Assembly (NCBI GenBank): GCA_963707125.1
Contig: CAVPOU010000027.1
Span: 14,016-78,015, forward strand
Length of the DNA: 64,000 nt
Reading direction: 5' to 3'
Source: CAVPDE01 sp963707125
GTDB lineage: Bacteria; Desulfobacterota; DSM-4660; Desulfatiglandales; HGW-15
The translations under genes were made by a program, and so were the position numbers. Of the stretch, positions 8,578 through 16,593 are shown in pieces (position 1 is the stretch's first letter; each line of letters begins with the position of its first letter). The notes beneath the pieces were generated by a model. That model was not told the DNA's origin, searched no databases, and worked only from the letters and a program-made list of their open reading frames with translations.

Positions 8578-9039
8578 TCAATTTCCGAACCATGATCCCA
8601 GAATCGGAAGCGGCACCCCCAGGCCTTTCAGGAATATGACGATACAGAAGACGGTTATCCCGACCGCCTCGGCAAGCGAGGTTTTCCAGCTGAACCGGAC
8701 GCTCGCAGAGGCGCTGACGATCACCAGAAGGGGCAGTGCAATGATCAATCCGGCGCCGCGCACGATCATCCCGAACAGGAGGGTCGAGGCAACGATCAGG
8801 ACGAGCCCTTTCCATGCGACGACACCGATCGGGCTGCCCGATTTGAAAAAGGATCGAAGGACGGAGATGATTCCGATAACCATGAGCAGGACGCTCAGAA
8901 GGGTCGGGAAATAAGCCGGGCCCATCTTCAGCGCAGTGCCCATGTCGTAATCCCTGCTGATGATCAAAGCCCCGGACCCGACAAAGATGTAGATGAAGCC
9001 GGTCCAGAAATCCTTCGCATTGCGTGCGATGGGGTTCAA
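8578..9039 (-). CDS. tctB: Tripartite tricarboxylate transporter, small membrane subunit (TctB)
   Basis: The protein (153 aa) has four hydrophobic segments (about 15-30, 41-62, 75-110, 115-145), the usual TctB topology. The N-terminal DFWTGFIYIFVGSGALIISRDY and MGPAYFPTLLSVLLMVIGI are recognisable TctB motifs. TctB associates with TctA and is required for transport, though its exact role is unclear in the family. Its position between tctC and tctA gives the standard C-B-A order along the transcript. Confidence 0.92.
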   Translation of the reverse strand: MNPIARNAKDFWTGFIYIFVGSGALIISRDYDMGTALKMGPAYFPTLLSVLLMVIGIISVLRSFFKSGSPIGVVAWKGLVLIVASTLLFGMIVRGAGLIIALPLLVIVSASASVRFSWKTSLAEAVGITVFCIVIFLKGLGVPLPILGSWFGN

Positions 9040-9093
9040 AACCTCCTCCTTACCCGTTAACCCGGCGGAACATCAACAACCCCCGCAATCCCA

Positions 9094-10071
9094 TCAGTCG
9101 GCGTAGACACCCGCTTTCTTGATGATCGGCCCCCACTTCTCGATTTCGGCTTTGAGGTGCGCTCGCAGCGCCTCCGGAGTGGCCTGGTCCGGCGCCACGG
9201 CCTCGGCGCCCAGCTCCGCATAGCGTTGTTTCAGGTTGGCGTCCTTCAACGCCTCCTGCAGGGCCTTTGAAAGTTTGTCGATGATCGGTTTCGGCGTGGC
9301 CTTCGGCGCATACAGAGCATGCCAAACCGTCATCTTGTAGTTCGGAAGGCCGGCTTCCTTCATGGTCGGAACCTCGGGCATGGAAGGGAGCCTTTGAGGC
9401 GTGGTCACGGCGTAGACCTGGATTTTACCGGCCTTGATGTGACTGGTGGTGTTGGTGGTCTGGTCGATCATGAAGTCCACCTGGCCGCCGAGGAGGTCGT
9501 TCATGGCAGGACCCGTGCCCTTGTAAGGAATGGTGGTGAGATCCGTCTCGATCTCGGTCATGAACAGCAACCCCGCCAGGTGCGAAGCGGAGCCCACGCC
9601 CGCGTTGGCCAAGTTGACCTTGGCCTTGTTGGCCTTGACGTAGGTGATCAGCTCCTTGAGGTCCTTGGGCGGGAAATCCTTCTTCGCGACCAGCGTCATG
9701 GCCCCGTCGTTGATCAGGCCGACGGGCTCGAAGTCCGTGATCGGATCGTAGGTCAGCTTGCGGTAGAGGGCAGGAGCGGTGGCGTGGCCGATATGGTGCA
9801 CAAAGAGCGTGTACCCGTCCGGCGCCGCTTGCGCCACGCGGGCGGCTCCGATGGTCCCTCCTGCGCCGGCCACATTCTCCACGATGACCTGGGTCTTGAG
9901 AGAGGCGCTCATGGTTTGGGCCAGCAGCCGGGCGACCGTATCGGACGGGCCGCCGGCTGAGAAGGGCACAATGATGGTGATCACTTTTGAAGGATACTCT
10001 GCGGCATTCGCCTGCGCCGCACCGAGGAAAAGAAAAGAAGACATGAGCATCAGCAAAACCTTGCGGATCAT
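9094..10071 (-). CDS. tctC: Tripartite tricarboxylate transporter periplasmic binding protein (TctC/Bug)
   Basis: The product from this start (325 aa) has a signal peptide (MIRKVLLMLMSSFLFLGAAQANAA, cleaved after ANA) and a Bug-family fold. Motifs are ITIIVPFSAGGPSDTVARLLA near the N-terminus and DGYTLFVHHIGHA in the first ligand-binding loop. An upstream in-frame ATG would add 11 residues ahead of the signal peptide. The start at 10069-10071 is preferred because GGGAGGTG lies just before it. The protein captures the carboxylate ligand in the periplasm and presents it to TctAB. Bug proteins are most expanded in Betaproteobacteria, which fits a transferred operon. Confidence 0.94.
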   Translation of the reverse strand: MIRKVLLMLMSSFLFLGAAQANAAEYPSKVITIIVPFSAGGPSDTVARLLAQTMSASLKTQVIVENVAGAGGTIGAARVAQAAPDGYTLFVHHIGHATAPALYRKLTYDPITDFEPVGLINDGAMTLVAKKDFPPKDLKELITYVKANKAKVNLANAGVGSASHLAGLLFMTEIETDLTTIPYKGTGPAMNDLLGGQVDFMIDQTTNTTSHIKAGKIQVYAVTTPQRLPSMPEVPTMKEAGLPNYKMTVWHALYAPKATPKPIIDKLSKALQEALKDANLKQRYAELGAEAVAPDQATPEALRAHLKAEIEKWGPIIKKAGVYAD

Positions 10072-10200
10072 GGCCCACCTCCCTACTGGAAAATCAATGA
10101 ACAATGAACGGTTTTCTTAACCCAAAACGACACCCCAAGCGAGCATTAATCCGAAATGCCAGGAGTGTCAAGCCAAAACTCAAAAGCGACAACAGTCTCC

Positions 10201-10230
10201 TTGACACGGGCTCGCGCACTCTCCTATACT
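10201..10230 (+). promoter_or_regulatory. Strong sigma-70-type promoter upstream of the PurD-like gene
   Basis: TTGACA (10201-10206) and TATACT (10225-10230) with an 18-bp spacer. The predicted 5' leader is about 105 nt. It contains an inverted repeat GCAAGA...TCTTGC at about 10252-10277, but I recognise no known riboswitch. The rest of the 272-bp divergent gap with tctC (10072-10343) shows nothing else. Confidence 0.6.
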
Positions 10231-10343
10231 CGCTTCGCTTGAGAGTCCCAGCAAGAGCCTTCCTTATTGGTCTTGCACAACAGATAGCCGACTCAGGGTA
10301 TGTCCCGTCTTGCTACTAAAAACGACCTCTTGGATGGTGGATC

Positions 10344-11702
10344 ATGAAAGTATTGGTTTACGGTTCTGGCGGCAGGGATCACTGCCTGGCTGACACTTAT
10401 GCCGACAGTCAACATGTGGACAAGGTCTACTTTACGCCGGGAAATCCCGGGGTAAACTTCACCTCCAAAGGCAAGAGAGGGCTCATCGAACTCGTCAAAC
10501 TGGCCGACTTCAGCCGGCTGGCGGACTTCTGCATCGAGAAGGGAGTCAACCTGGTTGATGTGGGATCGGAAAACCCCCTGGAGGAGGGGCTTATCGACGT
10601 CCTCAATGAGAGGGGGATTAGGACCGTGGGTCCCCAAAAGGCATTCAGCCGGTTGGAGAGCGACAGAGCCTTCACCGATGATCTTCTCAGGAAGATCGGT
10701 GTCCCCAAACCGGAGTACCAGGTCTTTGATGATCCGGACAAGGCGAAAGAGTACGCGCGCAACATCGGATATCAGGTTGTGGTCAAGGCGAACGGCCTGG
10801 CTGCCGGAAAGGGAGCCATTGTCTGCGACGATGTGCAGGATGCTGAGGCAGCTATTCAGAGCATCATGGTTGAGAAGATCTTTGGCGATTCAGGGAATCG
10901 GGTAGTCATTGAGGAAAGAAAGTATGGAACGGAAATCTCCTTTTTCGCCTACCTCGATGGCCGCCATGTCCTGCCCCTCAGGATGTTCGCGCAGGACTAC
11001 AAGCCTGCTTTTGACCCTGAGAATCTTGCAGCGATTCAGGACTTCGGCGGGAACCTAAATACGGGCGGGACAGGGTGTTACTGTCCTCACAGGCTACTGA
11101 GCCCATGGCTCGTCAACCGCATCATCAAGGAAATCGTCAACCCTACCGTCAACGCCGTTTACAACCAACTCGGCTGGGTTTACAAGGGGGTGCTCTACTT
11201 CGGCCTCAACCTGGATCCCTATGATCACCTTGATGTGTTCGAAATCAATGTCAGACACGGAGATCCGGAGTGGGAAGTGCTGGCTAGGAAGCTCAGCACA
11301 GATCTCTTCGAGCTGGGAACGGCCGTCTGGGAAGGAACGCTCGACCGCATCAAACAAATCTGGAACCAGCAGCACTATGTGGATGTGATTGCCATGGAAG
11401 GGCGGTCTAAAGCCTCGCGAGGGTGGAACAAGGGCTATCCGGGCCGCTATGGCAAAGGTCACCGCATTGCCGGTCTCGATGATATGGAAAGAGGCATCGC
11501 CCTCTACTTTGCCGGTGTGGATGAAGATCCTGAAAAGGGTCTCGTCACTTACGGTGGCAGGGTTCTCCATGTCGTTGCCGGGGATACCACATTGGAAGGA
11601 GCAAGAGACAAGGCTTACAGGAACATTCGAAAGATCGGTTTCCTCGATCACTACAACGACCATGCCAACTGTATGCGGTTCAGGGAAACCATCGGTCTTT
11701 AG
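10344..11702 (+). CDS. PurD-like ATP-grasp ligase (phosphoribosylamine-glycine ligase family)
   Basis: The protein (452 aa) matches the layout of GAR synthetase: N-terminal VLVYGSGGRDHCLADT, a FTPGNPGVN loop, the ATP-grasp core QVVVKANGLAAGKGAIVCDD, and NVRHGDPEWEVL near the metal site. It is divergent at conserved positions. The usual NTGGMGAYSP reads NTGGTGCYCP, an insert precedes it, and the FNVRFGDPE motif is altered. It stands alone with its own promoter and no other purine gene nearby. It may be a second PurD, an archaeal-like form, or a ligase with another amine/acid substrate. The ATP-grasp fold is secure and the exact reaction is not. Confidence 0.8.
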   Translation: MKVLVYGSGGRDHCLADTYADSQHVDKVYFTPGNPGVNFTSKGKRGLIELVKLADFSRLADFCIEKGVNLVDVGSENPLEEGLIDVLNERGIRTVGPQKAFSRLESDRAFTDDLLRKIGVPKPEYQVFDDPDKAKEYARNIGYQVVVKANGLAAGKGAIVCDDVQDAEAAIQSIMVEKIFGDSGNRVVIEERKYGTEISFFAYLDGRHVLPLRMFAQDYKPAFDPENLAAIQDFGGNLNTGGTGCYCPHRLLSPWLVNRIIKEIVNPTVNAVYNQLGWVYKGVLYFGLNLDPYDHLDVFEINVRHGDPEWEVLARKLSTDLFELGTAVWEGTLDRIKQIWNQQHYVDVIAMEGRSKASRGWNKGYPGRYGKGHRIAGLDDMERGIALYFAGVDEDPEKGLVTYGGRVLHVVAGDTTLEGARDKAYRNIRKIGFLDHYNDHANCMRFRETIGL

Positions 11703-11720
11703 GGCACAGCCCTAAAGACC

Positions 11721-11914
11721 AGTCAACAGTAATCAGTAAGTAAGCAGTAAACGATAGCAACCAATTAACACAATGAAGCCCACCGCTGCTCCGCCAAAGC
11801 GGGACAGCATATCCGGGCCAAGGCGAATGAATCGGCAAGACACCTAGGTGCTCCGCCCTTGCTCTTGGCTGTCTGCTGCTGGCTCTTCACTGATCACTGT
11901 TCACTGATTACTTC
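11721..11914. repeat. Palindromic intergenic repeat, family R4
   Basis: The left arm contains AGTAATCAGTAAGTAAGCAGT and the right arm contains TGATCACTGTTCACTGATTA, which are inverted versions of a CAGTGAACAGTGATCAGT theme. It fills the gap between the convergent PurD-like and radical SAM genes and may act as a bidirectional transcription barrier. Confidence 0.65.
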
Positions 11915-13258
11915 TTATCTTACTGGTCGATTGAAATACCCCAGCTCCAGTTTCGGAAATTCCTGCTTCAATAGAGAAACCATCTTTTTCATTCCAACCG
12001 CCTTTGACCTGCCTTTCGGCATTTTTTCCACGTAGAGCTGCGGATCAATACACAGATTTTTCAGATGAACAAAGTTGAGCCCTGTCTTGCGGATAAGATC
12101 GGTGAGCGCCTCGATTTCATCTTCCTGGTCCGTGACCCCGGGAAACACGAGGTAATTGATCATGGTGTAGAGGTCCATTTTTCTTGACAGTTCAATGGAG
12201 GACACCACGTCATCGAAATCATAGTCCATGGGCCTGTAATAGGCGCGGTAGAGATCCCGGCGGCAGCTGTTGATGCTGATCCGTATGGAGTCAAGCCCGC
12301 TTTCTGCAACCTGGCGAACTCGGTCGGGCCAGCTCCCGTTGGTGTTCAGATTGATCGTCCCCTTGGAAGTCCTCTCTCTGATTTGCCGGATGCTCTCAGC
12401 GATCAGCTCGTACTCTGTCAGGGGTTCCCCTTCGCAACCCTGGCCAAAACTGACAATGGCTTCCTCCGCGTGATGGAGATGCCTCACCGCAAGAGAGACG
12501 ATTTCCTCAACCGCTGGTTTGAAGGAGATCCTTTGATGAGAGGCAGTGCACGATGGATCCTTCTGAAGCGAAAGACACCCCAGGCATTCTGAGTTGCATC
12601 CCCGGCTGACGGGCAGGGGCGCCTCCCACCTCCCCAGAAAGAGATTCTTTGCCGCAAAACAGTGATTGTTGGTCGCACAGGCTAAAAGGTGCTCCAGGAG
12701 CGGGCCTTGCCCATGCTTTTTCTTGTAGCCTCTGATGGCAGAAACAAGTTTTCTGTCATCGTAATGGCGGGGATCCCACTTGTGGTTGTATTCAATTCTG
12801 AAGCCTGCAGCCCAGTAATGACCTTCCCTGAAGCCGACGGCCGTGTAGGCCCACATGGGAAGGAGATACTCCTTTGGATTGTAATCCACGGCCGGAAGAT
12901 GGGTTCGCACAATGCCGGGCTCCAGGAACGCTGCGACACCGTAACATCTTTCCGTTACCCCGTTCACCTTTACCTTCGGGACCGTCCTGTACTCGCCCGT
13001 CTCAGGATCAAGTCCCACAGGAGGACAATCCGGGATGAAGAACAGCTTGCTGAATTCAGGCATGGGGATGAGATCTTCTTCTTCCACAGGGATAGGAGTG
13101 TCCCCGGAAAATCCGGCCATTCGGAAGTGAGGATGCTCGAATACCCGGCCCCTGCCGTCCGCATAGAGCATAAAGGGAAGATCTGGTGGGCGGTCCTGTT
13201 TCTTTTTCATTGTCTGCCTGTTTGATTCATACAATCCCCCGGCTTTCAAGTCAATCAT
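11915..13258 (-). CDS. Radical SAM protein of unknown function
   Basis: The protein (about 447 aa) has the radical SAM cluster motif CNSECLGC near residue 235, after an N-terminal domain of about 225 residues that I do not recognise. SAM-binding elements follow in order: EAIVSFGQGCEGEP (GGE-like), INLNTNGSWPDRV, SIRISINSC and YLVFPGVTD. There are no C-terminal SPASM-type Cys clusters. Possible starts are GTG at 13261, ATG at 13258 (AAGGGG just upstream) and ATG at 13210, and the choice is open. It stands alone between repeats, with the kinase gene divergent. Substrate unknown. Confidence 0.85.
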   Translation of the reverse strand: MIDLKAGGLYESNRQTMKKKQDRPPDLPFMLYADGRGRVFEHPHFRMAGFSGDTPIPVEEEDLIPMPEFSKLFFIPDCPPVGLDPETGEYRTVPKVKVNGVTERCYGVAAFLEPGIVRTHLPAVDYNPKEYLLPMWAYTAVGFREGHYWAAGFRIEYNHKWDPRHYDDRKLVSAIRGYKKKHGQGPLLEHLLACATNNHCFAAKNLFLGRWEAPLPVSRGCNSECLGCLSLQKDPSCTASHQRISFKPAVEEIVSLAVRHLHHAEEAIVSFGQGCEGEPLTEYELIAESIRQIRERTSKGTINLNTNGSWPDRVRQVAESGLDSIRISINSCRRDLYRAYYRPMDYDFDDVVSSIELSRKMDLYTMINYLVFPGVTDQEDEIEALTDLIRKTGLNFVHLKNLCIDPQLYVEKMPKGRSKAVGMKKMVSLLKQEFPKLELGYFNRPVR

Positions 13259-13326
13259 CACCCCCTTTACCGCGGAGGGGCTTTTGATGTATAAGGATTA
13301 ATGCGTTTGTAAGAAGTCACCAAAAC

Positions 13327-13397
13327 CGTCGCCCCGGCGGAAGCCGGGGTCCAGAAGGGTTTGTTTTTCCTGGATTCCGGCTTTCGCCGGAATGACG
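13327..13397. repeat. Palindromic intergenic repeat, family R3
   Basis: Copy of the GCCCCGGCGGAAGCCGGGGTCC / GATTCCGG...CCGGAATGACG unit seen at 1226. It lies in the 246-bp divergent gap between the radical SAM gene and the sensor kinase. No obvious promoter could be assigned around it. Confidence 0.7.
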
Positions 13398-13504
13398 GAA
13401 TAGCCCACTCTCTGGCTTTTTAGGCGGCCTTCAGAATTATTCGCGGCCAGGGATCTTTCGCTCTTCGGCGAACAAGTCATGTCATAGAGGGACGTCCTCA
13501 TCTC

Positions 13505-14932
13505 ATGGAAACGAGTCTCCAAAACAAACCGCCGGATGGCAAACAGTTCAGGCTGGTCAAATTTTTTGCCTGGGCAAGTTTCATTGTGCTCGCCATCTTC
13601 AGCTTCCCTTTCTCCATGGTATTATCTCAGGAGGCGAAAGAGACCCTTCTCAAAAGCTATCAGAACTCCGCTCTTCTCGTAGGCAAGAACCTCAACTATC
13701 AGGTGTTTCAGACTTTTGTTGTTCCCGTCGTCAACCGGTACGGCCGAATCAAACTCAGCGACTCCGACCAGTATGATCTTATGGATCGGGTGGTGAAGAA
13801 CACCATCCACGGGTTCAACGTGGATGTCGTCAATATCTACGATATCTCAAAAGGGGTCATCGCTTACAGCACGGATTCTACCTTGATCGGGCAAAAGGTG
13901 ACGGAGAACATGGGCTTCCGCCAGGCGGTGGAGGGAGAGAGTTCCTCTTCCGTGACGGCGAACATCTTCGACCTCTGGGGGCTGGGAATAGACCTCCTCG
14001 GTGGGCAAAAGAAACTCAGAACCTTCGTCCCTTTCACCGGGCTCAACCCTGACCCCGGCCCGGCCCAGGTGGGAGGGGTCTTTGAACTGATTCAGGATAT
14101 GAGCGAAGAGTATAAGTCCATCGTGAGATTTCAGTATCTCGTCTTCGGCCTCTCCCTTGCCTTCATGGGACTGATCTTTCTCGCCCTTCTCCTGATCGTT
14201 CATAAAGCAGAGAGGATGATTGAGGAGAGAGCCCGCGTCCAGCGGGAGCTTGAGGACCAGTTGCATCAGTCCGAGCGTCTGGCAGCCCTGGGCGAGATGG
14301 TCGCTGCTGTCTCCCACGAGATCAGGAACCCTCTCGGAATCATCCGGAGCACAGCCGAGCTCATGGGTACGCTTCCCGAAGCCGGTGAGACTCATCGGAA
14401 ACTCTCCTCGGTGATCACAGAGGAATCTACACGCCTGAACCGAATCGTGACGGAGTTTCTGGACTTTGCCCGACCTCAGACTCCGGATATCCGGGAGTGC
14501 GACCTGAGAGGCATCATCGGGAAAAACATCGATTTTCTGCGGCCCGAGCTGGACAAAAGGAACATTACCATCAAGGCCGAGATTGATGGGACACCGCTGA
14601 GGCTCATGGCTGATCATGGCCAGCTTTACAGGGCCTTCTTGAATATTTTCATCAATGCGTCTCAGTCTATGGAAAACGGAGGGACAATCGACGTCCAAGT
14701 CCAAGAGGAAAAAGAGCGCTTTCGCGTGGAGATCCAAGACACGGGTTGCGGGATCAGTCAGAAAAACCTGAAGCGGATCTTCAATCCCTTTTTTACCACC
14801 AAGGACAAGGGAACCGGCCTCGGCCTTTCCATTGTTCGAAAAATCATCGAGGGGCACAGGGGAACGATCGCCATCGAAAGCCAGGAAGGCAAAGGCACCA
14901 GGGTCGAAATCCTTTTGCCCCGGCAGACATAA
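13505..14932 (+). CDS. Membrane sensor histidine kinase
   Basis: The protein (475 aa) has two membrane segments (about 17-38 and 215-240) flanking a periplasmic sensor region of about 175 residues that is not clearly a known ligand domain. A short coiled coil precedes the HisKA domain, with the phospho-acceptor His in AAVSHEIRNPLG (near residue 275). The ATPase domain carries the N box (FLNIFINASQSMENGG), G1 (DTGCGIS), F box (NPFFTTK) and G2 (GTGLGLSIV). It is of the NtrB/ZraS type and is followed after 18 bp by its sigma-54 response regulator. The signal it senses is unknown. Confidence 0.93.
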   Translation: METSLQNKPPDGKQFRLVKFFAWASFIVLAIFSFPFSMVLSQEAKETLLKSYQNSALLVGKNLNYQVFQTFVVPVVNRYGRIKLSDSDQYDLMDRVVKNTIHGFNVDVVNIYDISKGVIAYSTDSTLIGQKVTENMGFRQAVEGESSSSVTANIFDLWGLGIDLLGGQKKLRTFVPFTGLNPDPGPAQVGGVFELIQDMSEEYKSIVRFQYLVFGLSLAFMGLIFLALLLIVHKAERMIEERARVQRELEDQLHQSERLAALGEMVAAVSHEIRNPLGIIRSTAELMGTLPEAGETHRKLSSVITEESTRLNRIVTEFLDFARPQTPDIRECDLRGIIGKNIDFLRPELDKRNITIKAEIDGTPLRLMADHGQLYRAFLNIFINASQSMENGGTIDVQVQEEKERFRVEIQDTGCGISQKNLKRIFNPFFTTKDKGTGLGLSIVRKIIEGHRGTIAIESQEGKGTRVEILLPRQT

Positions 14933-14950
14933 CATCATGGAAAGAACGCC

Positions 14951-16306
14951 ATGGACACTATTCTGATTGTGGATGACGAAAAGAACTACCTCGTGGTTCT
15001 TGAAGCGCTCTTGAGCCCGGAGGGGTATGAGATCATGACCTCGGACAAGGCACAGGAGGCCCTTCGCCTGATTCAGGAATCTGACATTGATCTCCTGCTC
15101 ACCGACATGAAAATGCCCGGAATGACGGGCATGGAGCTCCTGGAAGAAGTCAAGAAGATAAAGCCTGAAGTGCCCGTCATCATGATGACCGCTTACGGGA
15201 CGATCGAGATGGCCGTGGAAGCCATGAAAAAACACGCCTATGATTACATCACCAAGCCCTTCCAGAACGAAGAACTGAAGTTGACCATCAGGAAGGCCCT
15301 TGAGAATTACCGCCTTGTCAGGGAAAACCGCAGGCTGAGCGAGGCCCTGTCCGAGCGTTACGGGTACCGGAACATTGTGGGGAAGAGCAAACCCATGCTG
15401 AAGGTTTATGACCTGATCAGCAAAGTGGCCCAGTCCAAGGCATCGGTCCTGATCACCGGACCCTCCGGCACAGGAAAGGAATTGATTGCCAAGGCGATCC
15501 ACTATGAAAGCCCTAGAAAGGATCGACCCTTTGTCTCTGTCAATTGTGGCGCCCTCGCAGAAACCCTCCTTGAAAGCGAACTCTTCGGTCATGAGAAAGG
15601 GGCTTTTACCGGCGCCATCGCAATGAAAAAGGGGCGCTTTGAACTGGCGGACGGCGGCACCCTTTTCCTGGATGAAATAGGGGAAATGCCTCTCCCGCTT
15701 CAAGTGAAGCTCCTCAGGATCCTTCAGGAAATGGAATTTGAACGGGTTGGCGGGATGAAGACGATCAAAGTCGATGTGCGGGTGTTGTCAGCCTCCAACC
15801 GGAATCTGAAAGACGATGTGGCCGGAGCTGTCTTCAGGGAAGATCTTTTTTACCGCCTCAACGTGATTCATATCGAGGTTCCCCCGCTCCGTGAGCGTAT
15901 CGAGGACATCCGCCTTCTGGTTACCCACTTCGTAGAGAAATACGGGGACCAGAGAAAGATCGAGTTGACCCCGCCGGCCTGGGAGGCCCTATACGCCTAC
16001 AGCTGGCCGGGAAACGTCAGGGAGCTCGAGAATGTGATTGAAAGAGCGGTGGTCCTCAATTCAGAAGGCATGATCGACTTGAAAGATCTGCCGGCCGAGT
16101 TCATGCAATCAAAGGGGGGCCTTGACGTAGACCGGTTTATCCCGCCGGCTGCGCCTCTGCAGCCCACGCTGGAGGAAATCGAGGAGAAGCTCATCCGCAG
16201 GGCGCTCAAACATAGCGGCAATATTCAGTCGCATGCAGCCGAGCAACTCGGGATCACCAAGAGCCTGATACAGCACAAGATGAGGAAGTACAACATCTCC
16301 GTGTAG
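14951..16306 (+). CDS. NtrC-family sigma-54-dependent response regulator
   Basis: The protein (451 aa) has three domains. The receiver is at 1-120, with acidic pocket DDE at 8-10 and phospho-acceptor Asp52 in LLTDMKMPG. The AAA+ domain (about 140-375) has Walker A GPSGTGKE, the sigma-54 contact loop GAFTGA, Walker B LFLDEIGE and the arginine-finger region. The C-terminal Fis-type helix-turn-helix (about 410-451) contains AEQLGITKSLIQHKM. It should activate sigma-54 RNA polymerase when phosphorylated by the kinase upstream. A dyad and a sigma-54-type promoter lie directly downstream of this gene. Confidence 0.95.
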   Translation: MDTILIVDDEKNYLVVLEALLSPEGYEIMTSDKAQEALRLIQESDIDLLLTDMKMPGMTGMELLEEVKKIKPEVPVIMMTAYGTIEMAVEAMKKHAYDYITKPFQNEELKLTIRKALENYRLVRENRRLSEALSERYGYRNIVGKSKPMLKVYDLISKVAQSKASVLITGPSGTGKELIAKAIHYESPRKDRPFVSVNCGALAETLLESELFGHEKGAFTGAIAMKKGRFELADGGTLFLDEIGEMPLPLQVKLLRILQEMEFERVGGMKTIKVDVRVLSASNRNLKDDVAGAVFREDLFYRLNVIHIEVPPLRERIEDIRLLVTHFVEKYGDQRKIELTPPAWEALYAYSWPGNVRELENVIERAVVLNSEGMIDLKDLPAEFMQSKGGLDVDRFIPPAAPLQPTLEEIEEKLIRRALKHSGNIQSHAAEQLGITKSLIQHKMRKYNISV

Positions 16307-16384
16307 ATGTTCAATAAGTTGTACTTGTTTTTTGATAATAATATCAGGCATTTGACTTAAATAGATTCTCGGGGTTCTTTTATC

Positions 16385-16402
16385 GGTACAAAATCCTGTA
16401 CC
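16385..16402. promoter_or_regulatory. Candidate enhancer (UAS) dyad for the adjacent NtrC-type regulator
   Basis: A perfect inverted repeat GGTACA-N6-TGTACC, centred about 107 bp upstream of the -24 element at 16499. That is a typical distance for an activator site of a sigma-54 promoter. It lies between the response regulator gene and the proposed sRNA. A weaker inverted repeat (AAGTTGTACTT) sits near 16315. Confidence 0.5.
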
Positions 16403-16498
16403 TGTCAATGGGAAAAGGAAGGGAAGGGTTCCAAGGGACTAATCGAATAGACTAAACATAACAGCCAGTTAGGGATAAAATCTCTCGTCCATCATGTT

Positions 16499-16514
16499 TG
16501 GCAAGCCTTTTGCA
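16499..16514 (+). promoter_or_regulatory. Sigma-54-type promoter
   Basis: TGGCAAGCCTTTTGCA has the GG and GC dinucleotides at the invariant 10-bp internal spacing of -24/-12 promoters (consensus TGGCAC-N5-TTGCW, one departure in the first block). Transcription would start near 16525. No protein gene follows on this strand, only the short segment ending in a terminator. Confidence 0.55.
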
Positions 16515-16524
16515 GGTCTACTAG

Positions 16525-16592
16525 GTCAAGAAATTAAACTCTTTCCTCCTAAGAAAAAAACCAATTTGTGATGAGCGAATTGGTTTTTTTCA
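16525..16592 (+). ncRNA. Candidate sigma-54-dependent small RNA
   Basis: The segment from the predicted start point to a strong terminator is about 68 nt. It has no plausible open frame. An unpaired-looking stretch CTCTTTCCTCCTAAG contains CCUCC, complementary to Shine-Dalgarno sequences, a feature of several regulatory RNAs. The 3' half is a 13-bp terminator hairpin with a U-run. The upstream dyad and the kinase/regulator pair suggest that the system controls this RNA. It could instead be only the terminator of era read on the other strand. Existence is inferred, not seen. Confidence 0.35.
16554..16590. terminator. Bidirectional Rho-independent terminator
   Basis: A perfect 13-bp stem, AAAAAAACCAATT / AATTGGTTTTTTT, with an 11-nt loop. 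The A-run and T-run let it work on both strands. It ends era on the minus strand and the proposed small RNA on the plus strand. Confidence 0.85.
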
Positions 16593-16593
16593 T

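Noticed and set aside
13847..15703. A 618-codon minus-strand frame
   Set aside because: Antisense to the sensor kinase and response regulator genes; no domain is recognisable.
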